Source of the DNA: Spongospora subterranea f. sp. subterranea
Taxonomy: Eukaryota; Endomyxa: Phytomyxea; Phytomyxea; Plasmodiophorida
DNA length: 64,000 nucleotides
Assembly: GCA_049724395.1 (NCBI GenBank)
Contig: JAUGWO010000045.1
Location: 186,001 to 250,000 of the forward strand
Reading direction: 5' to 3'
The notes below the pieces were generated by a model, which did no database searches, was not told the origin of the DNA, and was given only the letters and a program-made list of their open reading frames with translations. Made by a program: the position numbers and the translations under genes. Position 1 is the stretch's first letter. Each line of letters opens with the position of its first letter. Positions 1 to 10,876 of this stretch are shown here, in pieces.

Positions 1-130
1 GACCCATACCGGCCTTACTCAGCAATCCACCTGGTGTACTATGTTTCACCGGTTTTCCCCGTTCTCAAATCTCCAATCACAGCGAGCAGCCTTCATAGTA
101 TAAAATTACTGCTAAACCATTGATACTCGC

Positions 131-2513
131 ATGTCGTCCCCGCGAAATTCGCGGCATCATCGGCCGCAGCAGCATCGGTCTCGCTCACAGCCCAGGGCGG
201 TATCGGCTCGGAGCCTGCCATCAACCATTGAGGACAACTCACTCTTTTCCACTCAAAATAGTCAGGGTTTGTTAGACGCAAGAAACAGGACTGGAACGAA
301 GATGCCCTCAACAATTTTACGTACCGATATGGCTGCGGTTGCATCACGATTAGAGAAAGCGAATTGGACATCATCATCGACAGCTGCTTTTACCTCAAGA
401 ATGCCTCCTTATATTGGTGGCAGTTTGGAGCAAAAGCAACACGCTAGGGTCCGCTATAAGGTCGATGTCCTGCCAAACTTGCCGCCAACAGAAGTATTCT
501 CTGAGAGTCCAGTTATCAAGAGGGGCCCTGCTACTTCATTAGTGAAAGTCGACCCAAAAAACCGCGTTTACAGAAAGGATTAGTAGAGACATCGCTATCC
601 AGGTGGAAGAGCCTCCAAAAACGCACGATTCTCCGAAAAAGCCAGACCCTCCCGACTTCCGCAATGCGTCGTTCAATGATGATCTCGGTGTATGGTCTGG
701 CGGTAATGTACTCCAAGCAAGAATGGAGGTTAAGGATATTTTAAGTGTAACAACGAAGATCCAAGATGACAAGACGAAATCGCTCTTACATCATACGAGA
801 ATTGACAGTGATTGCGCGGAGAATATCTTTCTGAACTTTATTCCTCAATGTTTGCTGAATGAGAAGCCAATTCAAATAGTTCTTACACTGACTGTAAGTG
901 ATGAACCGGCAAATTGGATGAAGAAAACGTTGGAGAAACTTTCAAAGTCTTTGAGTTCTCTTGTGGGCGAAAACTTTCTGTCTTTGAGCTTGGATAACTT
1001 CATTCTGCTCATTAAGTTTGAGAATCTGCCACCTCCTGAAGCAGTATGGCTGTTGGACGCCTTAGGAATGCTCCGTCCTAAATGTTTCGACATCAAACCT
1101 AACGCCCTAGCTCATATATTTGAACGAACAGACTACACCGGATCAACCGATATCCTGCAAACGTTTGTTTTCGTACGTTCTTCTCCGCACTGTCAAGTGG
1201 ATCCATTGGACATGCTGACCAAACGACTCTGCCCCAATTTTGTTATTTCTGTCCCAAATGGAACCCTTGTTCACAAGGATGTCCTCATTCGTTTAATATC
1301 AGCCTTGCAGTTCAATAGCAGTTTAGATGCTGCAGTGTCACCCACCTGCCCAATATCTGTCAGCGGGTCACTGATGACAACGCCGATGACCGGTTCACAT
1401 ATTTTTGGGTACGGCGTTGCTGATGAATTGGTCGATTCCGGTTGCCGTAAACATATTCGTCCACATTATTCCAAACTAGCTATTGTAAGAGTCGTTCGTC
1501 AGTCGCCGTGTTTTTGGCGAACATCATGTGTGAATGAAGTGGCTACCGCACTCCAAAATCCGCGAAGCGCAGAAGAGGTGCTCTCGAGTGAAAGAAATGC
1601 TAAGGCCCGGCAATGGGCGAGCATATACTCTCGATGGAGGCATTTTGCTCCTGACGAGCTTGTTATCCTGGTCATGCTAACTATTGAAAGTTTACTCTGG
1701 ATGTTCAACCTCACCGTGTTTGCTGCATGTATCCGCGTGGCGACGATTTCTAGATCGCAACTTGACATTTTTCTCTTTCAAGTTATATTCCTTTCTCTTT
1801 GTGGAATGCAAGTACCTCTCGTTATATCGCCTTCTCGTTTTTCATTTGGAAAATCGTGTTTACTGGCCACCATGTTGATCACCCCAACCGTTGTTTCGGT
1901 CCTTATAATCCATTACATTCTCGGTCGCGGTGACTTGATTGCACCTATCAGCACATTGCTCGAATCTGGGGATATCTTTACATTCACTCAGGAAAGTGGC
2001 GATTTAATTTGGATTGCTTGCTTAACTGTATCGATTATAATCTGTGTTATTGCAGCAATCATGGGGGGTCGGATTTATTGCATCATGACTTTGCCGCATG
2101 AACTGCTATCTTTTCCAGGAAGATATCTAATTGCGGTACCTTATTCCATTGGCACCATGGCCGAGCATTCTCGAATGGTGTATGCGGCTACGTGGTTAAC
2201 AGCGAATTCAATAGGGGCACTCTGTGTTTTTTATATTGACATTCAGACGTTGCACCTGTGCTTTAGCGCATCAGGCGCGTTGTTGTTGCTGTCTGCAACA
2301 TATAAGGCGCTGAAATCTATACTCTTATCGTTGTACATGCTACTTTACAATGCCATAAGGCGTTGCACGCATTCGTCCAAGGGCAAAAATACCAGTTCCG
2401 ATCTTCAAGGAGTGAATGTTGACAAAAACGACAGGAAGCTTGCACTGTCAGATTGCGACACCGGTCCAGAGAAAAGCAATAAGAGTAGAACGAAAGAAAA
2501 GACGAATATATAA
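131..2513 (+). CDS. Chitin-synthase-like multi-pass membrane protein, apparently degenerate
   Basis: Starts at ATG 131. The first reading frame ends at 583 and a second runs to 2513. They join in phase through a GT-AG intron at 542-602, although the donor (GTGAAA) is weak and a one-base slip at the first stop would also join them. About 770 residues. The N-terminus is Ser/Arg-rich and disordered. The middle follows chitin synthase order: a segment like the start of the GT2 fold (LTLTVSDEPANWMKKTLEKL), then an ALQF segment, then a cluster of six or seven membrane helices at about residues 485-735, and a basic tail. I do not find the EDR or QRRRW signatures. At the place expected for QRRRW there is only NAKARQWASIYSRW. 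The relationship is inferred from order and spacing, not a database match. It could be another GT2-like membrane protein. Confidence 0.45.
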
Positions 2514-3018
2514 AGATTATTAGCTCGTGTCATGAAGTACCTTATCGTTTGGAGATGAGCGAGAAATCATCAAAGTTTTTGTCGGTCAAAATTACTCGAA
2601 ACCTTGCATGAAACAACAGAGGAGTCATGATGCGATAATTATGTACTACCCCTATATTCTTAAGCCAAAGACGATTCAAGGCGGAGTATTGTTGAAATAT
2701 GTATGTATTAGCCTTAGGCACGGTCTCGTCATTCTTTACAATCGACATATATGTGGTTTTCGAATTTCCCGAACAGTCGTCGCCTGAAATGAAAACAGAT
2801 GAATGAAGCAGTTCAGTTTTGTGACTTTGTGGCTGACACAAATCCAGTGGTCGCAAATGACACACTCTTGAATCTATATTTGGACCTGAGCAGGTTACCC
2901 ACTTCAGTCACGAACAAAGTGTGTGGGCTGTGTGTACTGTACGCACGCCACGCACGCACTGATTAAGACGCTCAGCCTCTGTTGTTACTACATTTCACTC
3001 TTGTCGCAGGTTCAGATC
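2514..3018. other. Intergenic region, unresolved minus-strand ORF
   Basis: About 500 bp between the chitin-synthase-like gene and MPI. A minus-strand frame is open from 2865 to 2542 and contains a good acceptor-like tract (tctgttttcatttcag, minus strand, near 2786), so a small spliced minus-strand gene is possible. I could not find a convincing start, and the translation resembles no family I know. The MPI promoter must lie here. Positions 2941-2962 carry a short CACGCACG-type repeat. Confidence 0.3.
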
Positions 3019-4501
3019 ATGACATTAACGGTCAGGGAATTTGTCGCCATCCTCAAATAGCTAGTGATTACCGTTATAGGAGCCGTCGGAACTCGATTGC
3101 CGCGTGCAGAACTACGCATGGGGGAAGTTTGGCGATGATTCCATGGTGGCGCTACTGCATTCGTCCCGCCATCCCGTAGACTCTAGCTTGCGGTATGCTG
3201 AATTGTGGATGGGAACACATGTGAATGGTCCTTCAACTATCCGGCGAACTTCCATTCCATTAAAGGAGGCCATCGGTGGACAAGATATTCCTTTTCTTTT
3301 TAAGGTTTCTGATTTTCGCAAAACCGTCATCCGAACTATTAACAGTGTTTTGCCCAGGTTCTTTCAGTTGATAAAGCGTTGTCTATACAAGCGCACCCAA
3401 ATAAGGCACTCGCTAAAGTTCTTCATGCAAAGATGCCTAAAGTACATTTTACGTGTTGATGTTCATCGTGCCACCTCAGTTGTGATAGGAATATGCTGAT
3501 GACAACCATAAACCAGAGATGGCGGTCGCGTTGACGCCATTCGAGGCACTATGTGGCTTTCGCCCGTTACCGGAGATTGCCCATTTTTTGAAAACAGTTC
3601 CACGTATGTCGGGTTAAGGTTGAGGTTTTCGCATTTTCTCAATTGAAAGCAGAACTTCGCACACTTATTCAGGAGCAAAGTGCGAAAGACTTTTTTTCAG
3701 CGTTGGAGTCAAGTAACTGTCAGAAAAAGGAGCTCCAGGCTATTTTTACAGACTTAATGAAATGCTCGCCTGACACTGTTGCCAAGGAGTTACAAGCATT
3801 GCTAAAGAACATCGCAGGTAATTTTCGTCGCAAAATGCAATGCTTTTTCATAAAACTTTTGCAGATATTGATTTTGAGTTGCCATCAACAAAATCCACAA
3901 TTAATCTAAAATCGCTCATAATCCGGTTGGCTGAGCAATACCCAGATGATGTGGGAATATTTTGTGTGTTTTTCCTGAATGCCATCAATATGACTCCTGG
4001 AAGTGCGATGTTTCTTGATGCCAATGAGCCCCATGCATATTTATGTGGTAGTTGTGTTGAAGTCATGGCTTGCTCAGACAATGTCGTCCGTGCTGGCCTT
4101 ACTCCTAAATTCCGAGACGTCGATACCTTATGCAGTATGCTCTCTTATCGTGCCCTGGTACTACTCGTCTCTAGTGTTTGTGTATACATCAGACCAACTA
4201 TGCGATTACACAGATGCCTGATTTGAGTTATGGCAACATGATTGACCCATGCACCTTGGCATTTCCTGCTCCTGTTTCAGAGTTTTACTTAACAAGGACG
4301 ACTCTGAAACTTGATGACGGTTGTTACACGATGGCGCCCACTCAAGGAATATCTATCGTCATCGTCATTGAAGGAACGGGGCGGCTTGCCGACATTCGGC
4401 TGCAAACTGGCTCTGTCGTGGCGATTCCAGACAATTGTGCCGTCAAAATCGAAGCCGACAATACGCTGATGCTGTTCCGATGCTCAGAAAATCGCGTTTA
4501 A
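3019..4501 (+). CDS. MPI: Mannose-6-phosphate isomerase, type I
   Basis: Interconverts mannose-6-phosphate and fructose-6-phosphate in the cytosol, feeding GDP-mannose for glycosylation and GPI anchors. Seven exons: 3019-3030, 3080-3304, 3358-3441, 3489-3603, 3653-3817, 3865-4157, 4214-4501, with introns of 47-56 nt. Family landmarks in order: VQNYAWGK near the N-terminus, [13 protein letters not shown], the zinc-site stretch [27 protein letters not shown], then [13 protein letters not shown], with [11 protein letters not shown] in the active-site lid. The C-terminal cupin strand follows. The start gives a four-codon first exon (MTLT), chosen because the frame before [15 protein letters not shown] has a stop directly before the acceptor. 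It is convergent with the MoaD gene. The stops are about 50 bp apart. Confidence 0.9.
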
Positions 4502-4549
4502 ATATACAATTCATTGATAACATTGTAATCGGTGCAGGTCATCTGAACT

Positions 4550-4917
4550 TTAGCCCCCTCTGCGATATGGCGATTAACTTCAGAGCTACCCTTAAAGTTA
4601 TATGCAGATTCTTACCCAATAGGAGGTATTAAGGCAATCTCATCACTGCTGTAGACCAATCTCTCGTCTGTTAAACCGCATAACTGCAAATTAATCGATA
4701 TACAGAAATGTTTCCGGTATTGGTCCAGGCAAGGACATTCCGTCATGATCTAGTGTTATCATGTCGGTACCCATGTATCCCCTTAAATCCCAAGAGATCC
4801 AACCTCATCAACCAACTTGTTCAACGTAACTTGATCATACGGTAGATCGAGTTCAATCATTGGCTGGCCATCGAGTAGGTCTTTACAGAAGCCGAACACC
4901 AGAATTCGATAGACCAT
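4550..4917 (-). CDS. MOCS2A: Molybdopterin synthase small subunit (MoaD/MOCS2A type)
   Basis: Sulfur carrier of molybdopterin synthase: its C-terminal Gly-Gly is thiocarboxylated and donates sulfur to precursor Z. Three exons on the minus strand, 4917-4804, 4749-4616 and 4559-4550, with GT-AG introns of 54 and 56 nt, giving 85 residues, the usual size. The start MVYRILVFGFCKDLLDGQ is the first beta strand, then LDLPYDQVTLNKLVDE, then a strand ending FCISIN, and finally DEIALIPPIGGG. The last exon is only 10 nt (Gly-Gly tail and stop). Without it the reading frame would end in IPPIG. The 54-nt intron removes an apparent frameshift. The gene lies just downstream of the RhoGEF gene on the same strand. 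I saw no MoaE partner in the window. Confidence 0.8.
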
Positions 4918-4986
4918 TTGAGATGTTAATGGCAAAGTCCGACGCAGTCCAAGAACCCATGGAGCGTGATCATTAGTTCATCCATT

Positions 4987-7844
4987 CTATTTATTCAATG
5001 TTCTATCCAAAATGCATAAATTACATACGACATCAAAGATATCCCTCTGGATATTTGCACAATTTTGACATATAAATTCGCAGCAGTTGCAGCATATTCT
5101 CCTCCTTAACGCGATTGTGAAAGATTTGGAGCAGCATATGCAGACCGATGATATATTACACTCGACGGGATCGGGGCTTCCTAGACATCTTCTTAATGCT
5201 GCAACCCATGCAAGACGATCCCGATCATTCTGGGCATGTAAGATGATGGATTTGCGGGTCCTGACAAGCTGTGCAATGTAAGAAGAAATGTGAGACTTTG
5301 ATTGAAGAAATCGCATACCTGAATTGGCGTTAACTGACTGGGATTTCTTGCCACTGTTGCAACGCTTGCGATGAAATCGTTTACGAAAATTACGTCGTTT
5401 CCTATCAGCATCCTTTTGATTATGTTATATTTACCCGACGTTTTGTTCGGATGGCAAATGATCATGACTTTCGTAAATAAAAAGCAAATATTAGCATGCT
5501 TCTCCTTCTTTCCTCGGAGCTACACCAGCGATAGAAATCGGTATTGGGGATTATTGTTACATGGCAAACCAATAATATCGCATACCGGGCCCTTCCTTAT
5601 GAACTGTCCAGCTGTGGACGGGTCGCCCAACTTTCGGACCTGATCTGCAGCTAATCTCGTCCGTCTCATGACATCGGACCGGTCAAAGGAGAGTACGATG
5701 GATGTCAATAATGAAACCAACGAAGATCTGGTAAGAGAATCGCTGGGCAACAGCGACACGTACACCTGCCCGCTGGCGTTAGCCAAGGTAATCAGATAGG
5801 CCAAGATCTTACCGAAAGGCGCTGAGCTGGCATTTCTAACAAATCACATAATGTCACAGCTCTTGCTCCAGGCGACTGCGGCAAACATGCATTGAAGAAT
5901 CGACGTAATTTGGCTTCTCGCTTCACAGCAGACTCAATGACGGAGAGCGCGCTTTCGACGTTGGCCACGAATGCATCTCCACGATAGACCTTCAGTTGGG
6001 CCAAGTTATTCCTGAGAACTGACTCAAAATCACCGGCGGCGGAATTCTGGAATTCTCGCAGCAAAGAAGAATGAAAGGCGAGTAACGCTAAAGAATTGCC
6101 AAACGCCATATGAATCTTATCACGGCTCATAATGGATAATGAAGTGTCTGAAGACATCGTCAGCAATGGGTGCACGTAGAGCGCGATCAGCTTTGAGAAA
6201 ATATCGATAAACTCGGACTCTCCATCGAAAAACCTTGCCATTGTGGTCGAATGCCCAGCTACTGACGATCCACATGAAGGAGTGTTGACAACTGTGGTCT
6301 CGCCATCCTCTCGACCATCATCTATTGTAAGAGTCGGTAGATGGACTTTTACCGGATTAGAATCGCCCCGATGACGATCGCCTTCATCGACACTGCATGG
6401 GTTGGACGTCGTTCTTAATAAAGCAGGCTTCATTTCCGAGGAGCACGATCGACACAAATCGATCAATGCATCATTAGATCCACAAGCGAGCCTTGAGTCA
6501 GCATGAGAGCGCAAACATGACGAACAGACGAAATATGCGCAATAACCGCAAGGGATTCGTCGGACGTCCAAACTGAATCGGGAGTCGCAGCAGCGACAAA
6601 CCATTGAGCCTAAACGGTCAATCTCTTCAGTATCGCTGCCACTGATGCACATAGACAGCATCGATATCCAGTATTCATGATTATCTGTACCAGCGTTTTA
6701 GGGGTTTCGGGGCTACAGAACGTCAGCACTTGTGTTTACCGGGTACTATAACACAAAGATGACTGTCTGAATCAATTCGCCTCATTGATATCGTGTTGTG
6801 GCGATCATCTGGTCGGAGCGCTTCCAGGAAAGTCAGTCGGTCCACAGCCATAATCTGAATCACGTGAAATCCAGAATGAAAATCGCCTTCGCACAAAGCA
6901 ACACTGTTCCTGAAGAGGAACAAGTGTTGTGATGGCAACGCATCACTAGTGCTATGCAGTTGCGAATGTAGAATAAGCCAATTCCTTGGCCGATCAGCAC
7001 CTGTCTCCGATGAAAACACCATTCGGGATAGCCTTTCGACAAGGGGCCCTGAATAAACAATTAGATACACATCGAGGTTCAATATTTAGTTCAACCACCT
7101 TTCAACTGTTTTCGAAGCCGTGACCATTGATTAGCAGCGGAGACTTGTAAAAGGTGTTCAGCGATATTCTCCATAGCTGTAGTACAGATGATGAGGACAT
7201 CATGCAATTGGCGATAGTCCGGATGGCCAACAGGCGTGGCATCGATAAGGCGGGACACGATCTGGATGTATCGCGACAGCCTTTGCGATGGGAGAATCAG
7301 CAGAGAACGCAAGCTGTCACCTTGACATTGAGGATGCGACACGGCATGAGCTAGAAACATTCGCAAACGAGTGTCAGAGGCGGAGCGGCGTCCAAGCCGC
7401 CTCAAAGCCTTTTCTTGACTGCTACAGAACTCCATATACGCTGCTGGCATATCTTCAGACCATTGCGCGAATATATCCCCTCTGAAAAATACAGAAATAA
7501 ACATCATATCGACGAACAGAACTTTTGAAGTACAAGGTTTGTCCTGCGCTCCACCTCTTGGCCTTATCTTCAACCCCTTTCAGCAGGTTTTGATGTAGAG
7601 CAGCCAGCTGTCGTACATTGCGAAACACGGTCGATATATCATTGGCTGCCATGAGCTGGTGCTCGGTCTTCAGCGAGCGGATCAATAATGGTGTGTGGAA
7701 TATATCACGAATGGCCAATAGCGATCGCGTGTAGACCCGCTCTGACGACAGTAGCTCGTCAAGTGCCGACTCCCTATTGGCCGGTACATGGTTCGGTATT
7801 TCGGCCTGCAGGATGGGCGCCGAATGAGAGCGCTGCAATATCAT
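4987..7844 (-). CDS. Rho-family GEF with tandem DH-PH-FYVE / DH-PH-FYVE modules
   Basis: Predicted exchange factor for Rho/Rac/Cdc42 GTPases, of the FGD-like type. Seven exons on the minus strand: 7844-7555, 7481-7099, 7048-6740, 6684-5813, 5765-5561, 5467-5319, 5268-4987, summing to 829 codons plus stop. Rough layout: DH1 at residues 24-220 (ALDELLSSERVYTRSLL, LLILPSQRLSRY), PH1 at 235-345 ending EYWISMLS, FYVE1 at about 348-395 with four Cys pairs (VCRCC, CGYC, CSSC, CRSC), a Thr/Ser-rich linker, DH2 at about 455-680 (SEFIDIFSKLI, LLEMPAQRLS), PH2 to about 765 and FYVE2 at the C-terminus (CICC, CNCC, CQNC, CNLC). FYVE1 and DH2 share one uninterrupted exon, so this is one protein and not two adjacent genes. 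Neither FYVE has the usual RRHHCR motif, so PI3P binding is doubtful. Confidence 0.85.
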
Positions 7845-8087
7845 TGGAACTCAAATAACTCTGGGCAAGAGTGACGAGTCGCAATGCGTGTATGTAGGCA
7901 AATTGATGGATCAGCACGTATTCCTGAACGAATAATCAAATCTGGGACAGACTGTGTTAGAGATGAACGATTCGAATGACGAAATGTGGTTGGTGGCGGT
8001 CACGGAACCAATAGACAAAAATATATGAGAACGATGGCGAAAGATCTCGAGTGGCCATTTGGTGAGTGTGATGTGATTGGGTGAATG

Positions 8088-8145
8088 GTGTCTGTCTGTC
8101 CGTCTGGTGTGGTGTGGTGTGTGTCTGTGTGGGTGTGGTGTATAT
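8088..8145 (+). repeat. GT/TCTG-rich microsatellite
   Basis: Low-complexity tract beginning with repeated TCTG units and continuing as GGTGT/GTGTCTG units, in the non-coding spacer upstream of the RhoGEF gene. Confidence 0.8.
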
Positions 8146-8447
8146 CACACATCACTCGCTCCCATCACTTGGTGCCCGTATCGGTAGATTGGTGTTGTGC
8201 GATCGGGGGATAGGGACTGGCGTCGTTGTCGCGTCGTATTATCAACGGCAGTGGAACCCGAAATCAACCAGAAAAAATCAATGAAATAAATGATCCAGGA
8301 CATTATACCTTGGGGAGACAACCGAATTTGAAATGGATTACTTAATTGTCGAACTGAATCTAGCGCCGAAATCTCTGGGAATCATCTACCAATTGATATG
8401 TACCGAGGCGATTTCGAAGAAGGTCGGTGGCATTAGCGCATGATCAA

Positions 8448-8463
8448 GGGGGGGGGGGGGGGG
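8448..8463 (+). repeat. Poly-G homopolymer (16 G)
   Basis: Uninterrupted run of G on the plus strand in intergenic DNA. The exact length is the kind of value an assembly can get wrong. Confidence 0.85.
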
Positions 8464-8588
8464 TTTGACTACGATGCCGCCCGATGGAGATTTGCCCACC
8501 CGTTAGCCCACAGAGCCGCTAATATGGTATTGAACGAGACGAACCCGTGACGGCTTGTCTCTACAGGATGGGCTCCACTACACACAAT

Positions 8589-8602
8589 GGGGGGGGAGGG
8601 GG
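8589..8602 (+). repeat. G-rich run (8 G, A, 5 G)
   Basis: Second G tract about 130 bp from the 16-G run on the same strand. Together with it, a candidate for intramolecular G-quadruplex formation. Confidence 0.75.
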
Positions 8603-8743
8603 AACTACATATGGTTCCCTCACTCCAACTATACCAATCAACGGTAGGTCCAAACCTAATTAACTAGGTAGGTGCAATGCTAATCGAATACGTAGGTGAG
8701 AACGCAATAGCTTAGTATTTGTTTTTATTTGAGAACCATTGTG

Positions 8744-10368
8744 CTATGTCCAAGGGAGAAAACACGAAAATAAGCAGGTTCCGACGCAGGTGTAGATTGC
8801 CGACCAGATTAGATAGATGGTCCATATATGATGATTTTGAAAGGCGGAGCTGGCGATGAACCAGTATATGAGAGGCGATGACGATAATAGTAAACGAGTG
8901 CTAATTTGGATATGGCCGACCTGCAACATATTGTCAGCGTTTGATACATTCGGAATATGGGATGGGGGAGGAAACCGACCAATGTGACGAAAACGGTTAG
9001 GATGGCGGCATGATAAACGAAGCAGGTCATATCAGCTGCATAGTATCCGCCGCTTTGCGATTGTTGAGGAGCCTTCATCAAACCAGCTGAAACAACCTGG
9101 ACATATCCTCCATTCAATATATACGATGCGCAAGCTAAGCTTGTCGTAGTAATAACGGGAATTGCCAGAAGAAAATTAGGAACTTGCTTTACGACGAAAT
9201 ATTTTAGGAAACCGAGACCCCTAAAAGATACGAGGTCAGCTCAAAATTCAGATAGAAGAGAAAGCGCACCAATATTCCGCTTGAACGAACGAATAGATAT
9301 TAGGAAACATAGATGTACAATACGGGCGAGGAACGGGTCCATAACAAAACTGAGAATAGCCGAACGCTAAAAACGTTATAAAGGGGGCGACGCAAATGAT
9401 GGAGAAGCATATCGATTTGACTATCAATAACAACATCCGACATTTGAATCGATAAAGCTCGCGCGATTGCTGAATTGTCTAGGGGAAAAAAAGTCAAAGC
9501 AGTATCAGCGAACGAAAGAGCACGAACAAACATTGTATAGAAGAAACCCGACCAAGACGACACCATTAGAACGGGTAGAAACAGCAGCAGAGAACAATAC
9601 CGATGTAACTAATGGGTACGAGGGAGTACGATAGAGAAAATAAAGTCCCCAAAAAGAGGTACAAGCGAACAGTGATTCCGTGTATACCGCTGACATAAAT
9701 ATTCCAGCCTGCATCAGATAAAGTGAGACGGGGGAATCCGTTGCAGCTATCCTATCTAACCGGAGTAAAGCAGAAGGCAAGGGCCCCAAGATACGATAGT
9801 CGCTCATTTTTTGTGGCAACTTGACCCAATCTGAAGTGCAATTAAGGTCCATAACGGGAAATGGATCGATGTCATCAGACCGATAAAGGCCCACTGTCGC
9901 TAGAACAAAACAGCCATTGGAAATGATAAGCCCGGCAATTTGGTATGCCAGCGCATCATCAGCCCGAAAAATGGTCCTGACCACTGAGATAAATTGAAAA
10001 AAGAGAGACCGGTGCCATAGCACTGATTACCTTTCACGAACGCACTGAGCATCATTGGAAGCAATGGCTGGAAAGCATATTGCTGTTCGAATTCGTAAGA
10101 TTTTCTAGCTATATCAATATAGAATACAGCATCCCTGTCGTAAAACAAAGCGAATAAGTTTCGATAAAACAATGGCCCGGAAAAATGGGATGGAAACTCC
10201 TGTCCCCGGTTAACGACAAACTCATTAATATTACCAATGAGCGAAAGGGTATCCGCCAGATCTATCATAGTGCGGGAAGACCAACCCGGCAATTGCACCG
10301 AGAGCCAGTACAAATAATCGGACACAAACAGCAACAACCACGATAAACCCAATCGAGTGGTCTCGCAT
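8744..10368 (-). CDS. PIGV: GPI mannosyltransferase 2 (PIG-V / Gpi18)
   Basis: ER multi-pass enzyme that adds the second mannose to the GPI anchor precursor using dolichol-phosphate-mannose. Six exons on the minus strand, 10368-10235, 10134-10031, 9983-9532, 9478-9270, 9220-8980, 8920-8744, giving 438 residues. Introns are 100, 47, 53, 49 and 59 nt. Landmarks: the first helix RLFVLALGAIAGLVF, then HWDAVFYIDIARKSYEFEQQ made across the first splice junction, the lumenal AFQPLLPMML, the helix region with FMSAVYTESLF, STRSNGVVLVGF, PNIYSFVQAEYWGLGFLKYF, and the C-terminal STRLLLSSSPLIYW followed by FLPWT. These match the family end to end. The N-terminal Asp after HW is the expected catalytic-loop acid. 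A 45-residue loop after GLYR is longer than I expect, and an unrecognised in-frame intron there cannot be excluded. Confidence 0.88.
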
Positions 10369-10627
10369 TGTTAATGTTTTATCGACTCAATCATGTGTAT
10401 CATTATTGCTACGCCACACCACTTGCGGGGACTGTGGTGTGTAGCGAAAACCCTCCTCCGACTCAATCCCCGACGTGTATTGTAGCAGTCCTCGGCCTCA
10501 TCAAGTCTAGCATGGCGCTACTGCCCCGACCTGGCAACACATAGCTGCTTACATTTTCCATTTTTTTTCTTAAAAATTCAGTGCTCGTCCAGAAGTTTAT
10601 CCGGCCGCATGGAGCCAGAAGTACAAT

Positions 10628-10816
10628 TTACCGGAAAATTTCGATCGTCAGGTCGGTCCGAATGTGTAGTGGGTTATGCGGGATTTGCCGTTCAATAAGG
10701 CCTAAATCCTCTGGATTATCAATAAAAACATGACAGGGGAAACACGCCCAGTCAATGTTGGACGTCAATTGTATGCCCGAGGCCAAAGCGATTATAAAAC
10801 GATCTTCCATTTTCAT
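10628..10816 (-). CDS. Short hypothetical ORF
   Basis: 62-codon frame with its first ATG at 10816, between the WDR7 stop (10877) and the PIG-V start (10368), both on the same strand. The sequence (MKMEDRFIIALASGIQLTSN at the start, LTIEIFR at the end) has balanced composition and looks protein-like, but I recognise no family. It could be the last exon of a spliced gene or a chance frame. Confidence 0.3.
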   Translation of the reverse strand: MKMEDRFIIALASGIQLTSNIDWACFPCHVFIDNPEDLGLIERQIPHNPLHIRTDLTIEIFR

Positions 10817-10876
10817 AAAACAACTCAAAGTATATTGTTATTTACATGACAGATCCTTGGGTTCCGCAGAAAACAT

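Larger units (their letters stand above)
7845..8743. other. Long intergenic spacer with simple repeats
   Basis: About 900 bp between the start of the RhoGEF gene and the end of the PIG-V gene. I find no convincing coding sequence. It holds a GT/TCTG-rich microsatellite, a 16-base G homopolymer and a second G-rich run, all listed separately. The RhoGEF promoter should lie in its left part. Confidence 0.6.

Noticed and set aside
4740-4810. Apparent frameshift in the MoaD gene
   Set aside because: A 54-nt GT-AG intron (4750-4803) joins LNKLVDE to IMTECPCLDQYR in phase and gives the exact family spacing, so no frameshift is needed.
8080-8284. 67-codon ORF in the GT-rich microsatellite
   Set aside because: Low-complexity translation with no conserved feature; the repeat explains the open frame.
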